Positions 20,508 through 29,800 of a stretch of 64,000 nucleotides of DNA are shown here, in pieces. The translations under genes and the position numbers were made by a program. This stretch comes from Flavobacteriaceae bacterium. Its GTDB lineage: Bacteria > Bacteroidota > Bacteroidia > Flavobacteriales > Flavobacteriaceae. The notes beneath the pieces are model-generated. The model worked only from the letters and a program-made list of their open reading frames with translations. It made no database searches and was not told the DNA's origin. The first letter of the stretch is position 1, and each line of letters starts with the position of its first letter. Location of the stretch: positions 186,001 through 250,000 of the forward strand of contig JAGYKX010000007.1 in the NCBI GenBank assembly GCA_018401115.1, given 5' to 3'.

Positions 20508-20824
20508 CAAATATAATGGTTTTACTGTGATAAACAAGATAACTATCTGGTACAGAAAAGAGTACACTATAATATTAAACTTTGTCTGCCGTATGGAATT
20601 GGGATCGGGAACCTGAATGTTATGATCGGACAGGTGAGATTTTAATCGGCATAGAAATATGAGATTAGACTCTGGTAATGTGGTTAATCAATATATATTG
20701 TACTCCCCCCCGGGATGGGTTCCCCCCGGTATCCCCCCTTAAATGTTGGTGAAACGGTGATATTATAATGGGGGTCAATACCGTCTGAAAAATATTCTGG
20801 AAAAAAATGGAAGAAATATGGGGT
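20508..20824. other. Non-coding part of the left repeat arm with a C-rich tract
   Basis: No gene is seen here. The stretch contains a C-rich tract (about 20705-20740) with runs of seven, six and six C, the mirror of the G-rich tract at 37404-37437. Most of the base differences between the two repeat copies fall in 20560-20650. A 15-codon stub (ATG at 20807, reading MEEIWGLLVVGY then QTN-stop) is the cut-off start of the membrane protein gene seen intact at 36826-37335. Confidence 0.6.
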
Positions 20825-23800
20825 TTACTGGTGGTTGGGTACCAAACTAATTAAATTATATATCCTCAAAAACTCTTCCCACTCTTGTTTATTTAATGAT
20901 TCAGGTTTTAACAATCTATATGATAGGGATGGTTCTAAGTCTTTCATCCTCACCATGACCCTTGTTTTATACAATTCACAAGACATTGTCGTTCCCGATA
21001 ACATGTAGGTATCAGGTGATGGTTTTATATCCTTATTGAACTCAAAAGTTCTGTCATAAGAATGGAAATCATCTACATCATTAATTGAAATGAGATTTTT
21101 CCCCGCATCTTCTTGAAAAAGTGATAGATGATATCCGACTGACTTGGAAATCTCTCCCTCGTAACTCAGAACCCATAATAGTCTTTCAATAGAATTATTA
21201 CAGTTTACCAATCCCTTGTCTACAATCTTCGAGATTGGTAATTGGTCAATAAGTTTCAGAGTTCCTCTATACTTACCCTTATCTAAGAATAAATTATCCT
21301 TCTCTCCTTTCTCAAAATTTAAAACGTCAGTCCACGAAAGAGACCAATGTCTAATATTTGGTGTTTTTCCTATTGACTCTCTGATATCAATATCATCATA
21401 AAATCTAAGGTGTTCCTTGGAAGCATGGTAAGTATATCCATCCAAATAGATTGACATGTCCTTGAATGACATCAACTCATTTAAATCATCAATGATTTGA
21501 CCATTTCTGACTAATTCAATACACTTAAAATAGAAATCTGTTCGAGTCGAAATCTCTACCCCGTCCTTTTCACCAAGACTAACTTGTGGTCTTATCAGAT
21601 ACGTAACGGAACCATTGTTAATTGGAAGAGTCAATTTGTAAACTTGTATTCCGTCCTCCTTGAGTTCTTTATATTTTAAATTCTTTTGAGGATGAATCTC
21701 TACGTAGTTTTTAATCGCATAGACGAATTTAGATTCAAGTTCACTCTCTTCTATCATCCCTGTCTTAGTTAGGGAAGAAATTCCTTGGTTTACTTCTTCC
21801 CAATCCTTAGAGGATCTAACTATTTTCCCAAAGAGGTGTTCAGCGTGTTCTCTACTTAATTCGTCTCTGATGTATTGATTAGAATAAGATAGTATACAAC
21901 GATAACAACCGTCCTTTCCTTCATCCTTACAACTGCAATCTCTTATTGATTCATAAGATTTGGTCAATAACTCGGTGAATTCTGTAGGATCAAATAGTTT
22001 TTGGAGATAACCTGTACCTCCAGGAACTTTGTCAAACATTACTAAGTACCTATCAAATCTACCTGTTGATTTATTATGTTCTGAGTAAAATTCAAACCCT
22101 ATATGAGATGGATTCCCCTTGTAGTATTTCTTAAGTCCAAGTTCAAGACCTGACTTGAACATTAATTGAGTAGACTCATTTTGAAACTCTTGAACAGGTA
22201 AAAGTATCTTTAGAGACTCTGTCTTTACCTTTCTGTATAGGTATACCTCTTTGAATATGTCGTTCGGTAAACCTGAATAATTTGTTTCCTTGTGTTTACA
22301 ATATCCGTAATGGAACTTCTTCTTTTCAAAGTTTATTACCTCTCGTGGTTTAGATGTGGATTTCCCACAATTTATACAAGTAACAAATCCATGTCTTGGG
22401 ACTTCCTCTCTTTGATTAATTGTAATATGGTTAGAATCTAACTCATTTGATCCCAAGTTGATTTTCGTTATTTCAACGTCTTTAACAAACTCAATTCCAA
22501 AAGGGATTTTCTTCATTCCCCATGTTCCTTCAATTGAATTTGTGTCAAAATCAAAATGAGTTGAGATATTATAATACTCTGAAAGTCTATCATCTTTTGA
22601 GTCATCAAGAACAGATTCATTTCTTGTGTTTATAGACTTAACAGATTTTAATATCGCAAAATCATGAACGTTGGATTCGGAAAAGAAAGAGTCATGTTCA
22701 CATTTTGGACACCCTTTAGATCTATCTCGTGTTTTGGAAAGAACATCTTCTTCAATAAAATCACAATTTGAACAGAATCTCATTTTAGTAAGTGTCGATC
22801 TTTCTCCACTCCAATCGAATGTATTGAGACCTGAGATGTTAAGTTTGTTCCCTTGTGAATAGAATGCATTATCGGGAGCAAATTCACTCAGTGCTGCGGT
22901 TGATGATCTTACGATTTCATATTCCTTTCTGACTGGTTCTCTTTCTCCACCCTCAGGTTTGAATCCGTATACCTGTGCTTTGAGAGTCACCCCTGTTTCA
23001 GGAAACGCATAGTTCGGTAGAATTCCCTCATTAGTCAAATATTCGAGGGTCAGTTTATTTTCAATTGATTTTCTAAAGGACCTTAAAGACTTTTGTTCAG
23101 AAACCAATTCAATTCTCTCTTGGTCATCCTTTCCAAGATTGTTTTCCTTGATATAGTTGTCGATGTCTTGTTCCTTATTGCGAATAAAGTGTAATTCATG
23201 TTTGAGTTCTTCAAACACTCTAACCATCCTTTGTTGGAAACTACCTTGACGAACAGACGTTTTTATTTCCTCGAAAATCTTTGTATCAACTTTTCCATCG
23301 TAAATTTTTATAAACCGTTCAAAGAGATCTTTTTGATAATCAAATACAAAATCTAAGAGTTGATTGACAAAGAAATCAAGACTGGTAAGTTTAATCCCGT
23401 ATAGGTTGAGATTTTTTATGAAACCGGGTATATGATGTTTTTCAGGGTCTTGTTTCGTCCAACTATCAATACAGAACGCAGTAAAATGACGAAATAATAT
23501 ATCCTTTGCATTTAAGAAACACCCGGGTGTATTGATATCTCCATCCATCATCTCTAATGGGTCTTGGAAATAATATAAGTCATGTTCTTTCCCTTGACTG
23601 AAGTTGACGATCAAGGCAGATCCTGAAGATCTTCCCGCTCGACCCACTCTTTGAAGAAAGTTAGATGTAAGTGGAGGAATACTCGTATTAATAGCACTAT
23701 CTAGGGATCCAACATCAATACCCATCTCAAGAGTAGATGTTGCCACCAAAGAATTTAAGGAGTTAAACCTTGGTCTCTCTTTAAAATCGATTTCAATATT

Positions 23801-26800
23801 CTCCCTAACCTTTCTTTCAAGAACTCCCGTATGTTCGGATGAATAAATTCGAGGAGAGTTTGTCCTGTTATAGACGAGGTTATAATAGTTAAAATTGGTT
23901 CTTTCAAATGATTTATAATGTCCTGAACATTTGTAATTTAAACAAGACCCTCCCTCAAACGAATTCTCCTCATCAATGATATGAAGTGTTGATGAACATT
24001 CAGAACACTCGTAGTTACTCAGATTCTTAGACACAAAAATCTGTTCAGGACTAATTACATAATTAGATCCATCTTTTGACTTTCCTTCACTTAAAATCCC
24101 TACTGATTCCAAATTTTCAAATAGAAGAGTGAAGAATTCGTTAAACACCGCAGAGTTCTCAGGGACCTGTTGAAAGGATTTTCTCAAATATGTATGAAAC
24201 CAGTTAGATGTCCTTGCATAAGTGGTGTCTAGTACGGCTCTTGAGTGAGGTATCGTACACACCAATTTTGGAATTCTTGATTTGGGGTGGTAATTCCTAT
24301 TTAGGAAGTGTCTTCCATCTCTCATCCAATTGAGATCCCATAGTTTTAGATCACTGTTTCTAAACTTGGATAAATATTCATGATCCACACCCCCACGTAG
24401 TCGAATACGGTGAAGAATTCCTATTACAAATCTTGTGAACTCTTCTTTATTTACGGTTTCCATAAGATTGGATTTCATCCAATCAGACATTTGATCAAAA
24501 GAGGATTGAATTAAAGAAGAATCAAACCCAACCGATGACGAACCTGTTTTTTCTAATGTTCGACCGATCATACCATTATATCCGAACTCAGAAACTACCT
24601 CCCATGAAATTCGAGTGTCAAATTCATTCTCAAAACTCTTAGAAATTTGATTGGTTGTAATGTTTCTATAATCTTCTATTTCGGCTTTACCCATGTAGTC
24701 AGAAGGGAAGAATCTATAGAAGTACGCTTCTCTATGGTCAGTGTTAGACGGGTCTGAATGGGACTTCCAATAATCAATGAATTTCTTTGTTAACCCATCA
24801 ATTGATATTGGCCCATCTTGTTTGTTGATTACCTTTTGAAGAGATGTCCTAAAGGTGAATCGGTAATTTCTTGCTTCAATGAAACCTGACTGATGAGCGG
24901 CATCCTGAACTCCATTGGTGAAGGCAAGAACCTTTCTATATTTTTCATCTCTTTCATCTAAATCCGAAGAGAGAATTTGACTTGTAGTAATAGAATTTAA
25001 CGTTGACACTCGAGTACCAATAATACTCATTGAGTTTTGAGTATTACACTCAGGACAGACGTGTTGACCCTTCTTGTCTTTCACCTTTCTGTATGCAACA
25101 ACATGAACTCTTTGATCTGAATCTTGATCCCCAAACTTTAGGTCAGACTGATGAACATAGGGAGTAATTGATGTCTCAGGTTCATATTCATCAACACAAA
25201 AGTGTTTATTCTCATAAGTGTTTACAAAGTATATGTTCTTGTGATTAGTAAAATAATGTTCATAGACTTCGAGTGGATCTACTTCGAACTGATTTCTGTT
25301 ATCATGTTTGATTGCTAACCATCCACTTGAACCACATTCTCTACAGTAATAAGGAGGTAACGCTACAGGATCTTCTTTGGGAGATAACTTGTCTCTCCAC
25401 GTAAATTCAGGTTGATCAGAAACTACTCTTACCAATCCACTTAATTCCCTAATCCATATCTGAACTTGTAGAAATAAGAATGGAAATCTTTCTTTAGGAT
25501 CTGACTTTGCCTCGGCAATCAGGGCGAGAATAGAAGTAATGATCTCCTCCTTTGGTGAGAACTGACCTTCATCAAAGTAATCTGGTAATTGATTGAATGA
25601 TGGGTTACTTTCATTTAGACCCTGTAGTAAAGTGGTAAGAGAAACGATTTTGTCAGAACAAACCGAAGAAATGTCTTTAACGATTTTCAGTTTCTTAAGT
25701 TCCTTTGAGAGATCATATTTCGAGGTAGTTTCAGGTATCTGCCACAATCTCTTCTGACGAAGAATGTAATCTGAATAATTCTCGTTAACTCCCAATCTAC
25801 TCTGTTGAATGCCAACTAACCTTGGAATATATGAGTCCAACTGATCATCTTTGATGGTGAAGAATTCTCCGGGGGATAAACGTTGTTCAGTAATCACACT
25901 ATCTGATCCGAAGTCTTCTCCAAATACATCTGAGGCAAATTCAGTAAGAAGTTTCACTGAGTCTTCTCCTTTACCTATTGTTGCGGATGTACCTACGGGA
26001 CACAGATGTCCTTTAGAAAGGTTTAGTTTTAGTTTAAGTCTACGAATCAAGTTCGCTACATCCGTTCCTTGAGCACCATCGTAGGTGTGTAATTCATCAA
26101 GGATTAAAAACTGAAGAAGTTCAGGATTATCAAAGTTGTAATTCCAAAGATTGTGAAACTGATGTCTCATCAATCCGTAATCCAACATTTTGAAGTTGGT
26201 TAATAGAATATCAGGTGGGTTCGATATAATCTCCTCTCTGTCCTCAATGATGTTAACTTCCCCCATCTTCTTTGGGAACTTCCCTTTGTTTTTTCCTTCT
26301 CCAATAAAAAGTCCTGCGGTTACGGAACCATTGAGACGGGAATCTTGGAATATCGTTTCTGCGAGTCGTTTTGCTTGGTCTGTTGCCAGGGCATTCATCG
26401 GATAAAGGATAATCACCTTAATTCCTTGTTGATCTCTTTTCTGATAACAATAATCCAATACGGGATAGAGAAAAGACTCTGTCTTTCCTGACCCTGTGCC
26501 TGTCGTCAAAAGGGTGGGTTGTGGTTTGTGTCCATTAAGTGAGGAAAGTCTCTTAAAACTCTCATATTGGTGTTTATAAGGAGGAAAGTTAGGTTTGATG
26601 TCCAATGGGATGGATTCACTTTCATCATTCGTCTTAAATGGTAATTTCAAAGACACATACGGTCCTTTGAACATTCCATGTTCTTCGTCTTGAATGAAAC
26701 CATAAAAGGAACCTGAAGTCTCTCTTTCTTTGAAACTAAAGGTTGCCCTGATGTACTCAAGGATAGACTGTTTTACTTCAAATGCCTGTTGTAGTGGTAA

Positions 26801-26803
26801 CAT
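20825..26803 (-). CDS. Giant DEAD/DEAH helicase with DUF1998 module (DrmA/DrmB-like, one polypeptide)
   Basis: 1,992 residues. Helicase motifs: Walker A TGTGSGKT (101-108), DELH box (236-239), GTSATIG, and motif VI QRVGRAGRS near 1055. Cys pairs suggest several zinc knuckles: CRECG ~485, CPEC ~583, CSEC ~930, CSNC/CPKC ~1345, CINCG ~1478. The DUF1998 signature is DKVPGGTGYLQ then CSCKDEGKDGCYRC (~1625). A C-terminal domain has TRTDFYF (~1753) and YLDGYTYHAS (~1788), like degenerate Vsr/MTES-type nuclease folds. In class 1 DISARM the helicase (DrmA) and DUF1998 (DrmB) functions are separate genes; here they are joined. It overlaps the methylase gene by one base. Its last five codons lie inside the inverted repeat. 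Confidence 0.87.
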   Translation of the reverse strand: MLPLQQAFEVKQSILEYIRATFSFKERETSGSFYGFIQDEEHGMFKGPYVSLKLPFKTNDESESIPLDIKPNFPPYKHQYESFKRLSSLNGHKPQPTLLTTGTGSGKTESFLYPVLDYCYQKRDQQGIKVIILYPMNALATDQAKRLAETIFQDSRLNGSVTAGLFIGEGKNKGKFPKKMGEVNIIEDREEIISNPPDILLTNFKMLDYGLMRHQFHNLWNYNFDNPELLQFLILDELHTYDGAQGTDVANLIRRLKLKLNLSKGHLCPVGTSATIGKGEDSVKLLTEFASDVFGEDFGSDSVITEQRLSPGEFFTIKDDQLDSYIPRLVGIQQSRLGVNENYSDYILRQKRLWQIPETTSKYDLSKELKKLKIVKDISSVCSDKIVSLTTLLQGLNESNPSFNQLPDYFDEGQFSPKEEIITSILALIAEAKSDPKERFPFLFLQVQIWIRELSGLVRVVSDQPEFTWRDKLSPKEDPVALPPYYCRECGSSGWLAIKHDNRNQFEVDPLEVYEHYFTNHKNIYFVNTYENKHFCVDEYEPETSITPYVHQSDLKFGDQDSDQRVHVVAYRKVKDKKGQHVCPECNTQNSMSIIGTRVSTLNSITTSQILSSDLDERDEKYRKVLAFTNGVQDAAHQSGFIEARNYRFTFRTSLQKVINKQDGPISIDGLTKKFIDYWKSHSDPSNTDHREAYFYRFFPSDYMGKAEIEDYRNITTNQISKSFENEFDTRISWEVVSEFGYNGMIGRTLEKTGSSSVGFDSSLIQSSFDQMSDWMKSNLMETVNKEEFTRFVIGILHRIRLRGGVDHEYLSKFRNSDLKLWDLNWMRDGRHFLNRNYHPKSRIPKLVCTIPHSRAVLDTTYARTSNWFHTYLRKSFQQVPENSAVFNEFFTLLFENLESVGILSEGKSKDGSNYVISPEQIFVSKNLSNYECSECSSTLHIIDEENSFEGGSCLNYKCSGHYKSFERTNFNYYNLVYNRTNSPRIYSSEHTGVLERKVRENIEIDFKERPRFNSLNSLVATSTLEMGIDVGSLDSAINTSIPPLTSNFLQRVGRAGRSSGSALIVNFSQGKEHDLYYFQDPLEMMDGDINTPGCFLNAKDILFRHFTAFCIDSWTKQDPEKHHIPGFIKNLNLYGIKLTSLDFFVNQLLDFVFDYQKDLFERFIKIYDGKVDTKIFEEIKTSVRQGSFQQRMVRVFEELKHELHFIRNKEQDIDNYIKENNLGKDDQERIELVSEQKSLRSFRKSIENKLTLEYLTNEGILPNYAFPETGVTLKAQVYGFKPEGGEREPVRKEYEIVRSSTAALSEFAPDNAFYSQGNKLNISGLNTFDWSGERSTLTKMRFCSNCDFIEEDVLSKTRDRSKGCPKCEHDSFFSESNVHDFAILKSVKSINTRNESVLDDSKDDRLSEYYNISTHFDFDTNSIEGTWGMKKIPFGIEFVKDVEITKINLGSNELDSNHITINQREEVPRHGFVTCINCGKSTSKPREVINFEKKKFHYGYCKHKETNYSGLPNDIFKEVYLYRKVKTESLKILLPVQEFQNESTQLMFKSGLELGLKKYYKGNPSHIGFEFYSEHNKSTGRFDRYLVMFDKVPGGTGYLQKLFDPTEFTELLTKSYESIRDCSCKDEGKDGCYRCILSYSNQYIRDELSREHAEHLFGKIVRSSKDWEEVNQGISSLTKTGMIEESELESKFVYAIKNYVEIHPQKNLKYKELKEDGIQVYKLTLPINNGSVTYLIRPQVSLGEKDGVEISTRTDFYFKCIELVRNGQIIDDLNELMSFKDMSIYLDGYTYHASKEHLRFYDDIDIRESIGKTPNIRHWSLSWTDVLNFEKGEKDNLFLDKGKYRGTLKLIDQLPISKIVDKGLVNCNNSIERLLWVLSYEGEISKSVGYHLSLFQEDAGKNLISINDVDDFHSYDRTFEFNKDIKPSPDTYMLSGTTMSCELYKTRVMVRMKDLEPSLSYRLLKPESLNKQEWEEFLRIYNLISLVPNHQ

Positions 26804-29800
26804 TAGTTCTGATTAAATATTTTTTCAAAGTGTGCCCACGCAACTTTATAGTCTTCAACTCTATCACACTTCTCGAAAGGAGGATAATAGTTTACTTTTT
26901 CACCATAGTACAATTCACTTTTCTCAATCGTGTGTTCATAGAATTCACCTTGTTTCATATCTCTTATAGTTTCCCAAATAGGACGGTCAACACCGACACC
27001 ATTTAATCCCTTAGAACATGTAAAGACGATATTACCTTTTTGGTCATACCAGGTGTCATCTTCATTTTGTTGTAAGACAGGGAATTGAACTTCATAAACG
27101 GAAATCAATTCGTCGATAGATAACCCAAACATAATAGAGGTTATCACATCAATTTCAATTAAAGCCTGTCTTCTCTCAAAATAGTTCTTAAGGGGGACTG
27201 TATGCAAATCCCAATCATAATTTATAGTTTTGAACTCTGAAAGTCTTTTATCACTCTTAGACCATGAATCATATAAAAATCTCTCATCCCAATTTCTGCG
27301 CCATAAATCTGAATAATATTTATTTAAACAATTTAGTCTTAAAGTCCTACTCTTCAGTTTTGATTTGAAAGGATTTTTTGAGTTGATAGGGAAAGTCTTA
27401 TATACGGTTTGACTAATTTTTGGAACCGCAATTGATTTGAGGTAGAAGTCTAATAGAATTGAAGAAGTCAATGAACAAAAATCTATTGTCATTTCTTCAT
27501 TTTTAAACACAACAGATGTCGCAGCTTGAATATGTGATGCCCCAGGTATAATTAAAGATGTTTGTAGAGTCCTTTCACCTGCTTGATTTAACAAGGAAGT
27601 TCCGATTGCCTTGTAATAGTTAATCCAAGGTTCATCTTTAAACCCTTTTATTTTTAAAACATTGTCATTTAGTGGAATAAAATTTGTTCGAGGAATGAAA
27701 TCTTCTTTTATTTTATTTAGATCAAGTGTATCATAGTGACTTTTGTCACTACATACTTTTTTTGGAGTTTTATAGAAAGGGTTTGACACATAAAACTGGG
27801 GTCCACTGTAAACTAATTGGTTGTCTTTAATATCAGGAAAATCTGTTTTTTTCAATATTTTTTTCTTCTTGACATCGTTAGTTTCATGAAAACATTCGAT
27901 GATTATAGTATCGTGATCCCTTATTTTTTCTTCATATTGAATAATTTTCTGAAATGACGTAAAAACCTGATTATTATGTATTGAGATCAATCTTACACCT
28001 CCAAGATGAATTGAGTTGTTAATGCCCATTAAAACTTTGAATTTGTCATCGTCGTAGTGAATTATTCTTTCTTTATGTGGTGTAATGTTCCAAACAAAAT
28101 TCCCTTCGATATTTTTGATTTTTATTCCCCCGCAATTTTCCTTATTACTTGAAGTGAAACATCCATCAATTGTTTTTGGGGTAAACAAATTATTAATTGA
28201 ATAAAAATCAACTGATGATTTTCTTGCCCCATAAATATTACAACTATATTTTTCTCTGTGAGCTACTTCTGAAAATAAGTTGAGTGCATTCTGAAACTGA
28301 AAATGAAATCTTAATCTTTTGTATATTTCTTCTCTCAATAAATCTCCTTTGGTGTCGTCATAAACACCTTCAGGATGAAGAAGTCCTTGAACGCCATTAG
28401 TAGAGATTAAATCGAATCCATTAACAATAACACATTTGTAAAGGTTAGTTTGTTGACCTTTTAATAGGTAATAATTCTGAATGGAATTTAAGAATCCCGA
28501 AAGTGAAACGTTGTTAATTACCTCTGCAAAGTACTGTCTTTGTTTATTCTTATTTAAGAAGAATTCATTTCGAAATTCATTTGTTTTAGCAGCAGAAACT
28601 TTCCGAATCAAAAGTTCAGGGAAGAATTCACTCATAATTCCTTTCTCCTCAAATACTACTTTTAACCATGGAGGATTTCCAACAATAATATCAAAACCAC
28701 CTCTCTCAAGAAACACTTCAATAAATTCCAATTGAGAGTGAAAGAATCTATTTTGAGTAGATAATTCCTTCACGAAAGTCAATCTCTCTTTTTCATCAAA
28801 TAAGTTGGATTGTTCTGTTTTTTGAATAATCTGAGATTGTGCTACTCCTAATGTAGATTCTTCAAAACCAAACCCTAATTGTTCAGTAGTGTCTGAGGAT
28901 AGGTTTACGTTAAGAATTGAAGAAACATCATTTAGGTATTGTTGTCTTGAGGGAAGGAACTCTGCATTTTTCATGTCCCAAAACCACAGACTACACCAAT
29001 AGTCCATGACCATCTTCAACTTATAGTAGGGAGCGGATTGTCTATTTCTTTGGTCGTTTAATTGTTCCTTTTCATCATAGGACCTAAGATTCATAGTGAC
29101 CTGTTCATCACTGTTCACCCCCTCCCAAACATCAAGTTTGTTCTTTGTTTGAAGGTTAAGTCGTTTTTGGAATTCGAAGTATTCTAAAACTAAAGAATCG
29201 ATTGACTCACATATCTTTTGAAGTTGTTGAATCTCACTCTCTGAAATTGGTTTACAGACTTCCTTCTTCCAATCAGAAACTCGTTTGGATCGATCAGGAT
29301 CCTCATCTTTCAAAAGTTTGATCCCTGCACTAGGAACCATATTATTATCAGGAAGTAAAAAGTGATAAATCTGGTTTTTGGACCTAGTGATCTTTCCATT
29401 TTCAAAAGAGACCATATGTGGTTCACAGTCCCACCACTTTTTCTTTAGTTCTTTGGTGGTGAAAGTCTTAAACCACGCACCAACTACTGCATTACCTACT
29501 GCAAGTCGATTCGCAAAGAAAGGTGTTTCCATGTCCTTGTGAATGACATTTAACCACAGAGATAGTTTACCCAATTCAATTGCGGTTGGGTTAAGATCGA
29601 CTCCATAGGTATTGTTCGTAGCGATGTACGCCTTTACTCTCTGAAGTTCTTCTCTATACTTCTCAGGAGAGATTTTTTTCTTAACCTCTTTCTGTCTAAA
29701 GTTTAGATACGCCTCTGATAATTGATTAATAAGTTCGTTGTGGAACGCAGCTGCACCCATTGCGGGTTCGAGTAGTTTTAAATCTAAAAGTTCAAGAGAA

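Larger units (their letters stand above)
19513..20842. repeat. Long inverted-repeat arm, left copy (1,330 bp)
   Basis: This segment is the reverse complement of 37300-38629 with about ten visible substitutions and two one-base indels that cancel in length. It contains the small HTH-like gene, the frameshifted resolvase and about 360 bases of non-coding DNA. Its inner edge is sharp: after gtac at 20842 the two copies diverge at once. The outer edge is the crossover dinucleotide. It is half of the second 1,588-bp repeat, separated by integration from the arm at 40277-40534. Confidence 0.93.
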
